DNA of 64,000 bases, taken from NCBI GenBank assembly GCA_021234155.1, contig JAJEKV010000218.1:64001-128000 (forward strand), in the 5' to 3' direction. Source of the DNA: Isoetes taiwanensis. Lineage: Eukaryota; Streptophyta; Lycopodiopsida; Isoetales; Isoetaceae. Positions 11,954 to 21,479 of the stretch are shown piece after piece; within the stretch, counting starts at the first letter, position 1, and each line of letters begins with the position of its first letter. Made by a program: the position numbers and the translations under genes. A model generated the notes under the pieces. That model had not been told where the DNA came from and ran no database searches. It was given only the letters and a program-made list of their open reading frames with translations.

Positions 11954-12153
11954 AATTCCGTCGCATGGAATAACAGAGCGGTGATTCCGTCCGGCAGTAT
12001 TTGGCAGATGTGATTCCGACGGAAGGTATAAAACGGACGGCCAGGATGGACCCCACAGACGGATGGCTGGGATCCATCAGAAGGTACACCTGACAACGTT
12101 AGGTACGGATAACGGGGCTTCCGGAACGGATCCCGTTCCGCGGGAGAGTATTC
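11954..12153. repeat. MULE right terminal inverted repeat, inner part
   Basis: The inner ~200 bp of the right arm, ending at the LINE insertion point; the outer 55 bp lie at 16394-16448. It contains GGTATAAAACGGACGG, matching the left arm, and is preceded (11760-11950) by tandem GTGATTCC...GGAATC subrepeats. Confidence 0.8.
12138..12153. repeat. LINE target-site duplication, left
   Basis: CCGCGGGAGAGTATTC, identical to 16378-16393 and directly adjoining the T tract that represents the poly-A tail. Confidence 0.92.
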
Positions 12154-15100
12154 TTTTTTTTTTTTTAATTGAAGGCTTAGTGTTTGTATTAATATGGATA
12201 TGGGAGTACATATTGACATATGTATATACATATGTTTACAAAAAAGTAACCAGCTTGGGTAGGGTTGGTTACAGAGACCCTTCAACATAATAGCTAGAGT
12301 AATTTTAAGGCCTATCATAGACCTAAAACATCAAAAAAGGATTTAAGTCATGAAAATCAGAGTTTTTGTGACCGAAACGTAAGAGCTTATTAGATCATTC
12401 GTGAAATTTTCTTTTCTTGGGCTCGCCCTCAGTATGATCTTTTCTCCCCATTCCTTTGGTAGCTAATATGAATAGGTAATTGGCACTTGCACATATGAGC
12501 TTCCCCGGATTAAATCTTCCTTTCTTATCCTTAACCCGCATAAGATATCCCTTTTTGCATCATAAGTCGTATTTGTTACAGCCACAACGATTGGCATCCA
12601 TCTTCATGTATTGTTGGGATCTCAACCCTAACTGAGTAAAGCCACAACAAGATTAGAATGAAGGTCGATCCTTCTCCATTTCAGCTTCTTTACTAGTATC
12701 AGAATGTTACCTGAAAAATTCAAAGTAAAGTTAGAAAAGGATAGATAGAGCTCAATTATGAGTGTCAAAAATCTCCTCAATCCAGTTAATATCATATTTG
12801 GTTTGCTCGATGATAGCTTGAGGCCATATAATTTCCTCTTTGAAGATTAGGGAATTCCTCCCCTTCCAAATTCTCCAAAGGAGAAGGTAGATCGCCCAAT
12901 TCGATGGGTTTTCGGGGAGAAAAAGTCCGTGGAGCTCATGGTATTTAGATTAGGCATATCAAGCTCAATCTCGCCTAATTCCAGAGTCCATTCGGCCCAT
13001 AAACAATTCCTGAAGAGGTGGTTCTCATCTTCCTGATCCTGCATACATCGAACACAGATATTAGAGTCCGCTATGTTCATCCTCCATCTCTTCATGTTTG
13101 TTGCCAGGGCCCTGTGCCAAAGCTGCCACATAAAGGCTTTGACTTTTGGATGGACCGGGCTCTTCCATAAAAAGATGAGGTTCTTCTTGATCCTCAAAGG
13201 ATCAGTGTTCCATTTGATATGGATTGTTATGGCCTGATCTCTATTTAGGAATTTATAAGCCATATTAACTTTGTATCCTTTGGATCCGTTTATGTGCCAC
13301 GAATCTTCTGAATGGTGCCACTGTCCAATGGCAAGTCTCTGGGTAATACTATTAAACAGGCTCTCCTAGATCACTTAAAACCGAGATGTGATAGTCGAAA
13401 CCATTGATAATGTCCCTGATAAACACAATTCCCCTGTTAATCCATTGCTTAGTAAGGGCAGGGAAATGAGAGGCCAAGCATGTATTGGGATCATCAAGGA
13501 TAAGAGATGGACTCCAGAAGATAGGTTGATCCTGAGAAAGGCCTTCCTTCCAAGTATACATGCTTTTAACCTGAAACCACGCCCTGATCCACTTCTTTAT
13601 AATCAGAGGGATGGAGTTCGGGATGGTGAAAGGAAAGAAAATACTGAAAGGGAGATGCACCTTAAGCCCTCTCCACCCGAAGGGATGACATCTCCCAATA
13701 TAATGCTTGATCAAAGCTTTGACCGGATGGTTAATCTGATCTGTACAGGCCCTGTAAAAGTATTTCGCTGCTAAAGCAGTTGCTTGCTTCTCTATATTAA
13801 TAACTCCCAATCCTCCCATGCTTTTGATTTTACAACATTCATTCATGGAGACTGGGATCCTGCATCTTCTGTTAGTTCCTCCTGCAATGAATCTACCAAT
13901 AATACTTTGCATTTTAGAGTATACCTTTTTAGGGGCCATCATAATGGATGACTGATAAACCTGAGAAGAGGAAATGACAGAATTTGCAAGAATAGCCCTA
14001 CCATTCTTAGAAAGAAATTTAGAGTTGAGAGAATCCACCTTCCTGTAGAATTTATCCAAGAGGTCCCCCCACAGATCACTCGCGTTCACCCTAATAGCAT
14101 AAGGGATCCCCAAGATCTTGGTTTTGGTGGTAGGAGAGAGATACATACATCGAAGAGATAAAGCTGCTTGCTCCCCTTTAGCCTGATCCCTTGAAATTAG
14201 CTTTGTCTTGGCCGGATTGATATTACAACCTGAGCATCTTCCGAAGTCCTCAAGAATCCGCTGTGTAGTTTGAATAGATTGATTGTCCAGTTCCATAAAG
14301 AGAAAAGTGTCATCTGCAAAATGAACATTAAGAATATCCTCCATTTCCTGATTAGGGGGGAGGTTGAGCCCTTTAATCTCATTGAGATTCCTAAGCTTTT
14401 GGAAGTTACTGTGCAAACCTTCCATGACAATTAGAAACAAGAAGGGTGCCAGAGGGCATCCTTGCTTAACTCCTCTTTTGATGTCAAAGAAAGGACTGCA
14501 CTCTCCATTGATTAGGACAGCCGACCTTGAGTTTTTCAGAATAGCCATGAAAATGGAAATTACCTCTTCCGAGAATCCTAGACCCTGGCAGCACTTTTGC
14601 AAAAATTTCCAACTTACTGTGTCAAAGGCTTTGGTGATGTCCAATTTCTGAAGCCCTATGTTTTGTTTGGATTCCTTGGCCCAACTGATCCCCAAAGATG
14701 CTGCTGCAACATTGTCCAAGATGTATCTCCCTTTCAAATAAGCACTTTGAGTTTTACTTATGATTTCATCAAGAATAGGCTTGACCCTAGCTGCAATTGA
14801 ACCTGAAATGAGCTTATAGACCACATTGGAAAGTGAGATAGGCCTATAATCTGAAAAGGAAATAGGCATATCATTTTTAGGAATGAGAGCAATAAGGCTA
14901 GTATTGATCCTGTAATCCAACCTTTTGGTTAGTAAGAATTCATTAGCAATGGAAACCATAAAATTACCCAAGAGCCCCCATGCCTTTTTGAAGAATTCAG
15001 CAGGGAGGCCATCTGGTCCAGGAGTTTTTCCATTCTCCATATCATTGAGCACTTTAAAAATCTCATCATTGTTGAAAGGTCTTGACAGGCTGTTGTTCAT

Positions 15101-16377
15101 GGCATTAGTAAGTCTGGCCTGAATATCAATGAAATTGTTTATGTCCTGAGAGCTGGTGTCCCTAATGGTGCCCATAATTCTGACAAAATGCTCTTTAGCA
15201 GCCTCTTTAAGTTGATTGTCTTCATCAATGTTATTTCCCTCCCAAAGGACACTATAAATGTGATTTTTCTTGATCCTTCCTTTGGTCTTAATGAAAAAAT
15301 ACTTAGAATTAGCCCTCTCATCTTCCATAAGCTCCTTGACTTTGGCTTTAATCTTCCATCCTTTGGCAATCCTGATCTCTTCCCTTTCAATTTGAATCTT
15401 AAGATTTTCCTTATTCTGGCCTTGAGCTGTCTCATACTGATTTCTCAAATTTTGCAGGTGAGCAGTCTCTTTCTGGTAGATCTCCTTACCCCATACTTTT
15501 AACCAGCTCTTTATGTTCTTAGAGGTCCTTACCCACCAATCCATCCATCCGATATCATTACTGGGCTTATCTTCCTGATCCAACACCTGGGCTAACTTGG
15601 TAAGAAAATCCTCTTGATCCAGCAGATTAGTATTTAGCTTAAAATAGGAGTTCCTCTTCCTCTGATTATTGTTGGCATTAATATTAATAAGCTGAGGATA
15701 GTGATCAGAGATAGTGTAATTTGAAAGATTGGAGACCCTAGAGCTGCTATTCCATAAGGATTCACTAAGGTAGAATCTATCATGAAGACAACAGATAGGC
15801 TGGGCTCTGTGATCATTCCAACTATAGGAGTGAGGGACCACTCTAGCCATGTTTAAATGGTGGCTTGTGAGTAAAGTCATCCACTTATCATTCTCATCCC
15901 CATTAAGGGCCCTGAAATTTGCACTCCTCATATAATCATGTGTAACCATATTAAAGTCTCCCCCCATTATAATCTCATCATAAGGGATACTATTCAAGCT
16001 GTTATTTATAATATTCCAGAGCTGAGCCCTTTCAGCCGGCTGATGATAAGCGTAAATGTCACAAGAGCAATCCTATTATTCCCTATATTGCCATGTACAA
16101 TCTGCCACCTCTTACTACTATCATGCATCATCTGAATGTCACACAGATTAATCCTATTGTGCCAAGCAATGGAGATACCTGCTGAAGAGTTATTTGTTTT
16201 AAGAGACCAATGATTGAAGTTAGTAGGCAAAACCTCTCTAATTATATTATCTATACTATCATCATGGATCTTGTGCTCTTGAAAGAAAATGAAATCTAAA
16301 TTCATAGAAACAAGACAAACCTTCACCCTTCCCCTTTTCAGATTAGAGTTAATGCCCTGCAAGTTCCAAGTGATTCC
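12154..16377 (-). mobile_element. L1-type LINE, 5'-truncated, 16-bp TSD
   Basis: A minus-strand LINE copy flanked by the perfect 16-bp repeat CCGCGGGAGAGTATTC at 12138-12153 and 16378-16393. Its poly-A tail appears as 13 T residues at 12154-12166. The 5' end stops just inside the endonuclease domain of ORF2, so ORF1 is absent. The repeats and the surrounding inverted end show that it inserted into the right arm of a pre-existing MULE. Confidence 0.93.
12752..16377 (-). pseudogene. LINE ORF2: endonuclease, reverse transcriptase, zf-RVT
   Basis: ORF2 nicks DNA and reverse-transcribes the LINE RNA at the target. In order: an AP-type endonuclease beginning GITWNLQG and continuing to GGDFNM and SDHYP; a reverse transcriptase with DGLPAEFF, SLIALIPK, KLDITKAFDTVSW (motif A), GVKQGCPLAPFLF (motif B) and FADDTFLF (motif C); and a C-terminal zf-RVT domain with FLWKSPVHPKVKAFMWQLWHR and CVRC...H..C. 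The main open frame covers 15997-13352 and its first in-frame ATG is internal. Three single-step frame changes are visible, near 16065, 13352 and 12940. Reading across the last one, the frame ends at 12752. So few lesions and an intact target duplication suggest a fairly recent insertion. Confidence 0.92.
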
Positions 16378-16393
16378 CCGCGGGAGAGTATTC
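16378..16393. repeat. LINE target-site duplication, right
   Basis: CCGCGGGAGAGTATTC, adjoining the truncated 5' end of the LINE. An ATG at 16395 that could seem to start the endonuclease frame lies outside the element, in MULE sequence. Confidence 0.92.
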
Positions 16394-16448
16394 ACAGAGT
16401 ATTCACTGCGATGGAATCACCAAAACCAGGGTAAGAATATTTTCACCC

Positions 16449-16457
16449 GTTTAAAGG
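16449..16457. repeat. MULE target-site duplication, right
   Basis: GTTTAAAGG, identical to 9466-9474. Confidence 0.85.
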
Positions 16458-16654
16458 GGTATTTGTTATCAAACGCATATTTAGCTGATGTCAGAAAATG
16501 GGTTTTGGTGTTTGCATGCTCAGATAGAGTAGTTTCTTTCTAAGGAAGCTATTAGTTTCTTTCTACGGAGGTGTGGTGATGACAGAGATGCTCCAGAGAT
16601 GTTTTCCCAATGGATTCTGGAGATCTTTTGCAGCAGTTGGATGTTTTGCTCGTC

Positions 16655-16811
16655 ATATGATGTGTCATCCATGTAGGCAAATAGTCGTGTCCCATGGTAA
16701 ACAGTCGTGTCTATATATGAAGCTACGATTGGAAGCTTGTTCCCATCCAGTTTTCTCTATTTCAATATTATATCTGCATTCTAGTTATCTCAGTTCATTC
16801 CTAAACTTAAG
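16655..16811 (+). repeat. 5' LTR (truncated at its start)
   Basis: Matches 18907-19066 with few differences. It contains a TCTATATATGAAG TATA-like box. The TGTTAGAATATAAC start present in the 3' LTR is missing. Confidence 0.8.
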
Positions 16812-16812
16812 A

Positions 16813-16823
16813 TGGTATCAGAG
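16813..16823 (+). other. Primer binding site
   Basis: TGGTATCAGAG is complementary to the 3' end of initiator-Met tRNA, the usual primer for plant LTR retrotransposons. Confidence 0.85.
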
Positions 16824-16828
16824 TTGAT

Positions 16829-18793
16829 GTGAAGATCCTGGGACGTATAGTGATGAGAGATGAAGTAGGGGAGCCCCCTCCCCAATTTAGAAAATACAGA
16901 AAGAAGAAATCGATGAAGATAGGACTCACCGGATTGAAGAAAAGCTTGAAATTCCTTCAAGCCAAGATGAAAGCAAAAGTAATTGCCTGCATCTCTATTT
17001 CGGCAGGCATTGATGGTGAGGATGGTGCCGTTGATGCCAGAGCAGATCCATCAGAGGGATTAAGAATTAAGACTCCCAAAATTACCTCTTTGCATGAAGA
17101 TGGCAGGAGAGTTATTGATGGCCGGAAGGAGGTTGCTGAAGAAGATGGTCAGGTCTTTGTCCAAGAAAAAGGGAAAATCTTAGAAACAGTTGGGATTATC
17201 GGCAAAGAGGAGAACGCCACAGCTTTTGCAAAAGTTCTTGAAGCCCTAAATCGTGGCCAGATAAAAATATCTTATAAAGAAATGGCGACAGTTGGAGATG
17301 AGATCAAGAATAGGGTCGCCTTCACCGCAAACAGAGAAGACTATTTCTTTGATGAAGGATTATCCTTTGCTTCCGCAATCTCTTGCATCTATGGCCGCGC
17401 CAGAGCCACTGCAATCGGCCGGATTAAGGTCATACAGAACCCCCTTCCCAATAAGGCCAAGCTCAAGAAATTCAAAAATTACAGAGTCTTTGGCACTCGA
17501 ATCCCTGGCAAGATTGTTAACAGAAGAATTGTGGCTCTGTCTAGAGGCAAAGAACTGTCTTCAAAGAAGAATGAGGGATACATACAGAGGGCTTTTGGAC
17601 CCTACTTGAAGATTGTGAAAGGTGCTATGAAGCAATTGGCCAGGAAGTATCCGAAAGATGAGATTGGATGGCATGGCTATCGCTTGTATGCCAAGTTTAG
17701 ACCAAAAATTGTCGCCTCAGAAGATGGGATTGATACCCCAAGCTTCAAAATTGAGGAACAAATGGCAGGCCAGATAAAAGAGGGTGCAAAGGAGAAAACA
17801 GGGGAAGCAGAGCAGGAACAGAGACGGAGGCTTTACCCATTCCATAAGTTTGAGATAAATGCCGGAAATGGTGCACAGATTCGCATGCAAAGCAATGGTG
17901 CAGCAGATGTTGATGTTGAAGATCCAGTTGTTCGGTACTCCCTTAGTCCGGGGTTTCCCAGGAGCGGCTCACCTGGTGTTTCTGGACTTGGTTCACCACA
18001 CTCCACATCTATTCACGATCTGACTTCTCAAATTCGGGTGGTGTTCCCTGACATGGAGAAAATCCTGACTATTGAATCTGTTGATGAAGCCGGTACTGCT
18101 GAGGCCATAGAAGCCAAGAACAGGGCCTATGAAGTTGCTATAGAGGACGGGATTGATGTCCCAAAATTCGAATCCATTGAGGAAGAAAAGGTAGAACTTT
18201 CAATTATTGGAGAGGCTCAAAACTTTCACGGTTTGGCAGATGTATTTGAAAATGAGGCAGGAGAGCAGAGAGACATCTCTGGAAGGCCGAAGATAATGCT
18301 GCTTGATGGTTCTAATGAAATATTACAGAGGAAATTTGTAGAAAACAAGGAGATGCTCAATGATTTTATTGATGCTGCTGCACAAGTAGACATTGGAGAT
18401 CCTCATATCAAGGGAGGGTCTACAATTCCAGTTGCAGATCAAGATCAAAATGAGGACACTCATTATAAAGGTACTCATTTGATTTCTAAAGAAAATGGCA
18501 TAAGCTTTAGATGCTCAAGGGAGGGAAGATTAGATGATGTGAGCAATCTAAATACGAATATGGAAGAAGACACCACTCCCTTGGCACGCAAGCGAGAGAA
18601 ATCAGATTTATGGGATCTTTGTTATGACTTTGCTGATGATCATGAAATGGTTCAACTAATTCTAGAAGGCAGCAATAAAAATTTATTCATAAACGAAGCT
18701 GTAAGTATTATTGGAAATATCCCACCCAAAGACACACTAAGAGAAGAATTCCTCAAACAAGATTCAAGAACAAGAATACCGGAAGAAGATTAG
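16829..18793 (+). CDS. 654-aa ORF inside LTR element, unknown function
   Basis: A single uninterrupted frame starts six bases after the primer binding site and ends about 70 bases before the polypurine tract. The first ~110 residues are basic (RKYRKKKSMK, GLKKSLKFLQAKMKAK). The middle, around residues 200-300, is strongly basic and aromatic (NKAKLKKFKNYRVFG, GWHGYRLYAKFRPK). The second half is acidic with a Ser/Pro/Gly linker (SPGFPRSGSPGVSGLGSP), and two diverged blocks read A.EDGID.P.F..IEE. There is no CCHC knuckle, DTG/DSG protease, DDE or YVDD motif, so it is not an ordinary gag or pol. I do not recognise the family. It could be a captured host transcript, as in other gene-carrying LTR elements, or a highly diverged gag-like protein. 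The length without stops suggests recent selection or recent capture. Confidence 0.6.
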   Translation: MKILGRIVMRDEVGEPPPQFRKYRKKKSMKIGLTGLKKSLKFLQAKMKAKVIACISISAGIDGEDGAVDARADPSEGLRIKTPKITSLHEDGRRVIDGRKEVAEEDGQVFVQEKGKILETVGIIGKEENATAFAKVLEALNRGQIKISYKEMATVGDEIKNRVAFTANREDYFFDEGLSFASAISCIYGRARATAIGRIKVIQNPLPNKAKLKKFKNYRVFGTRIPGKIVNRRIVALSRGKELSSKKNEGYIQRAFGPYLKIVKGAMKQLARKYPKDEIGWHGYRLYAKFRPKIVASEDGIDTPSFKIEEQMAGQIKEGAKEKTGEAEQEQRRRLYPFHKFEINAGNGAQIRMQSNGAADVDVEDPVVRYSLSPGFPRSGSPGVSGLGSPHSTSIHDLTSQIRVVFPDMEKILTIESVDEAGTAEAIEAKNRAYEVAIEDGIDVPKFESIEEEKVELSIIGEAQNFHGLADVFENEAGEQRDISGRPKIMLLDGSNEILQRKFVENKEMLNDFIDAAAQVDIGDPHIKGGSTIPVADQDQNEDTHYKGTHLISKENGISFRCSREGRLDDVSNLNTNMEEDTTPLARKREKSDLWDLCYDFADDHEMVQLILEGSNKNLFINEAVSIIGNIPPKDTLREEFLKQDSRTRIPEED

Positions 18794-18860
18794 AAGATGT
18801 AGGAACCAGCGAGATTCCGAGATATGAAGTCGATGATTCGATCATGGTCGAAGTTGTTGG

Positions 18861-18872
18861 TTTGAGGGAGGG
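18861..18872 (+). other. Polypurine tract
   Basis: TTTGAGGGAGGG immediately before TGTTAGAATA, the expected plus-strand priming site of an LTR element. Confidence 0.75.
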
Positions 18873-19066
18873 TGTTAGAATATAACAACCCCGCCAACTC
18901 AAAGATATCATATGATGTGTCATCCATGTAGGCAAATAGTCGTGGTCCTATGGTAAACAAATGTGTCTATATATGAAGCTACGATGGGAAGCTTGTTCCC
19001 ATCCGTTTTTCTATTTCAATATTATATCTCGCATTCTAGTTATCTCGGTTCATTCCTAAACTTAAG
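18873..19066 (+). repeat. 3' LTR
   Basis: About 194 bp, starting TGTTAGAATATAACAACC directly after the polypurine tract and ending in CCTAAACTTAAGA. It is fuller at its start than the 5' LTR. Confidence 0.8.
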
Positions 19067-20890
19067 ATTTTTGCGAGGCGTATGGGCCGGATGCCGAGGG
19101 TCTGGTGAAGCTAAGATTCCGGCCGAGGAATTTCTGACTTGAGATGCTCAAAATTCCAGCTTGAGATGCTTTGGCTATGGCAGGTTTTCCTTCTGCCCAA
19201 TAAGTCCCAACCTCTATATCTTGCCTCCCTTATTTTAGAAAATCAGTGGTCATGGAATCCCTCTTCATGTGCTCCGCAGCCATCATTTCATTGCATCCCT
19301 TCAAAGTCTGCATCTTTGAGCAGGGCCCATGCTTAGCAGATGCTCATATGGCAGATGTTTAGATAAGGTTTGAGATAAGGTCTTATTATTTTGCATTGTT
19401 ATATTTTGCAAAGCAAATGTGGTTCATCATTCTATCTGCTTGATGCATGCTCTCGGCCTTTCCTTAATGGCCAGGTGAAGCATTATGGGACCGATTGACA
19501 TCGGTGGGGTTCAAATCCCCATGCTTCATCTTCTGTAATTTCATTGTTTGTTGTAACAGGTTGCACATGACAGGTTGTGGCAGTTTCAGTGTTCTGTGTG
19601 TTATGTGCATGCGCCACAAGTTCTTACAGCCCCAATGTGATGAACAGATCTGAGCATTTCTATATCTTTGAAGTTCATGATTTTCATTTGTGATAGACTT
19701 TGCAGCAAGCCCACTTTGATGCAATCCAGAGTTGTATCAGTCTTCTTATTCTGTAGAGTTGTTCTTGCTGCACTGCTGGAGCTTTATGGAAGACATGCTC
19801 TTGTTGACTTGAATGGCATCTTGTAATACAGTTCAGAGATGTCGCAGACTCTTTGTTCCACATTGTTCTTCTTGTTACTCAATTATGGTCTTCTTCTTCT
19901 AATTCAATGTGTGTTATTCATGTTATGTAAACACTCCAGGCAGATCTTGTATTATTGGTGACATGATTGATTGTATTATTCAGATCTTGTATTATGGACT
20001 ACATGATTGATTGTATTATTGACTTGGGACAATGGCCTTGAAACCTTAGGTTAACATGGAAATTGGGGGTTGAACCCATTTTTTTTTGCTCTACGGCCAC
20101 GGTTAGAGGATAAGGCATATCCTCTGGTATATTCTCTGGATCAAGGGTGCAAATGGAACGAGTGTAAGGATGGAACGAGTGTAAGCACATCTCTATAAAC
20201 GTGGCTTTGTCACAATATTACATCTTAATCATCGGCCATGAGCCATCTTAGTCATCATAGGGACCTAATGGGAGCCTTCCAAACTTAGGGTCGAGGTAGA
20301 GTATTGAAAGCGATGGACAATAAATAACCTACAAATGATATTGTGACCCTTGGCTTCCTTGAGACTCTTGATGTAGTCCTTGAGACTCTTGATGTACTCC
20401 GCTAACTATTGACTTACCTAGTGTCCTTTATTCGTTATTGATAGATAGATAGATAGATAGATAGTTTATTCGTTCTTGATAGATAGATAGATACTTTTTA
20501 CGTCATAAGAGTTCCATTCTAGATAGATAGATAGACAGATAGTTTTTACTCATATCACATATCACATCACATGGATGGCAGCATGCCATAGAAGACTTTG
20601 AGTTGGGGTTTGGCGAGGAGTTAAGGTTGCTCCGAATCAAAAGCATAGGGAATCATGATCCCCGTTAGTGACCATTATAAAAACCATTATCATGATCCAA
20701 TTGTGTGAAAGGGGTAAGGAAGAAGTAACAACCCATAAGAATCCTAAGAATCCAATTAAATTGTGAAGATAAAAACATAATGGGCATAGAGACAAGCACA
20801 AAACAAAAAGCTGCTCAATTGATGTGTGCAAAATGCAACGACATTACACAGCAAAAATGTAGCATGCTGGGGGATATGGAAAACCGAGAG
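19067..20890. other. No gene recognised; tRNA-like arms and GATA microsatellites
   Basis: No supportable coding region. At about 19476-19528 a CCGAT...ATCGG hairpin, a GGGGTTCAAATCCCC T arm and flanking GAAGCAT/ATGCTTC pairing resemble the 3' half of a class II tRNA. Interrupted (GATA)n tracts lie at 20440-20464, 20479-20492 and 20521-20541. Confidence 0.5.
20440..20541. repeat. Interrupted (GATA)n microsatellite
   Basis: Three GATA runs separated by related TTTATTCGTT(A/C)TT-type spacers, suggesting duplication of a run plus spacer. Confidence 0.85.
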
Positions 20891-21229
20891 CTAGAAGGGA
20901 GAGAAAGATTTGCATTTGGGAGGAGGAGCAGCAGGCAAGGAGATGTTGCATTTGAGAGGCATGGCTTTGGCAGCAGCAGGGTTGAAACCGCGAAGGGCGG
21001 TGGCGTTGGCCATGAGCTTGCAGGCGCACACTTCCTGGGGCGTGGTGGACCGCAGGCCGTCGCAGCATTCCTTTGTTGGGCTTGGTGGATTTTCCCCTAT
21101 CACTGCTCCTGCGCAGGGCGCCAGCTTCGCCTGAGATTTTTCGCAGTCTATCTTTGGCTTGCTCCCACAACTCATCTCCACCATAGCTACAACCATCAAT
21201 GCTGCAATATACACCATCAATTTCCCCAT
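20891..21229 (-). CDS. Non-specific lipid transfer protein, secreted
   Basis: Small secreted protein of 112 residues if translation starts at 21229. That methionine is chosen because a signal peptide follows it directly (LMVYIAALMVVAMVEMSCG), whereas the longer upstream frame has no such character. The mature part has the eight-cysteine pattern C-x9-C-x15-CC-x11-C-x-C-x23-C-x11-C, with segments QAKLAPC, ECCDGL, PQEVCAC and PLKC. Such proteins bind lipids in a hydrophobic cavity and act in the apoplast in cuticle formation or defence. The stretch between the last two cysteines is proline-rich. A TATA box lies about 235 bases upstream. A second gene of the same layout lies 1.7 kb away on the same strand, indicating tandem duplication. 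Confidence 0.85.
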   Translation of the reverse strand: MGKLMVYIAALMVVAMVEMSCGSKPKIDCEKSQAKLAPCAGAVIGENPPSPTKECCDGLRSTTPQEVCACKLMANATALRGFNPAAAKAMPLKCNISLPAAPPPKCKSFSPF

Positions 21230-21462
21230 CTTTCCTGCGAAATCAGCATACCCTCTTTTAGTATAGAATATTGCAACTTGCCCAGGAAAGAAAAAAAAAT
21301 ACTCTCTCTGATTATTACTGTTAACATCTAACATTGCCAAAACTGTAATCATTTTTCACACACACCAGACTCCTAAAAACCCAACAGTTTGATCTGCAAT
21401 ATTGAACCGAAAAGGAAAGAGCTTTACCTCCTGCTATCTATCATGTGGAATGGAAAGTCTAT

Positions 21463-21470
21463 CTTATATA
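21463..21470 (-). promoter_or_regulatory. TATA box of first LTP gene
   Basis: Minus-strand TATATAAG, giving a leader of about 200 bases before the chosen start at 21229. A leader of that length leaves room for regulatory sequence but shows no obvious intron. Confidence 0.6.
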
Positions 21471-21479
21471 GAAGATCTG

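Larger units (their letters stand above)
9475..16448. mobile_element. Mutator-like element (MULE), long TIRs, 9-bp TSD
   Basis: The element is bounded by a perfect 9-bp direct repeat, GTTTAAAGG, at 9466-9474 and 16449-16457, the duplication size typical of Mutator-like transposons. The left end reads GGGTTCAAATATTCTTACCC and the right end read outward-in is GGGTGAAAATATTCTTACCC. Similarity continues inward for about 255 bp on each side. The right inverted repeat is interrupted by a LINE (12154-16377); without it the MULE is about 2.7 kb. No transposase was found, so it is non-autonomous. The interior (9750-11950) contains duplicated and palindromic DNA that may be captured sequence. Both inverted repeats contain a GGTATAAAA box pointing outward. 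Confidence 0.88.
16655..19066 (+). mobile_element. Small LTR retrotransposon carrying a non-gag/pol ORF
   Basis: Direct repeats of about 160 bp (16655-16811 and 18907-19066) share the block starting TCATATGATGTGTCATCC and ending CATTCCTAAACTTAAGA. Directly after the left repeat is TGGTATCAGAG (16813-16823), the classic tRNA-iMet primer binding site. Directly before the right repeat is a purine tract, TTTGAGGGAGGG (18861-18872), and the right LTR starts TGTTAGAATA. The left LTR lacks the first ~35 bases. The ~2.0-kb interior has no gag, protease, integrase or RT and is filled by one open frame, so the element is non-autonomous. Confidence 0.85.

Noticed and set aside
16006-16395. ATG at 16395 as the start of LINE ORF2
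   Set aside because: It lies outside the LINE, beyond the target duplication, in MULE sequence; the LINE is 5'-truncated.
16641-16660. TTTTGC on both sides of the LTR element as its target duplication
   Set aside because: The 5' LTR is missing its start, so the left border is not a true element end; a six-base match may be chance.
16829-18793. 654-aa frame as a Copia gag
   Set aside because: No CCHC knuckle, no protease, and the composition (basic core, acidic tail, Ser/Pro linker) is unlike gag; left as unknown.
20440-20541. CRISPR-like array
   Set aside because: The repeats are a plain GATA microsatellite with no regular spacers, and the context is a plant nuclear genome.
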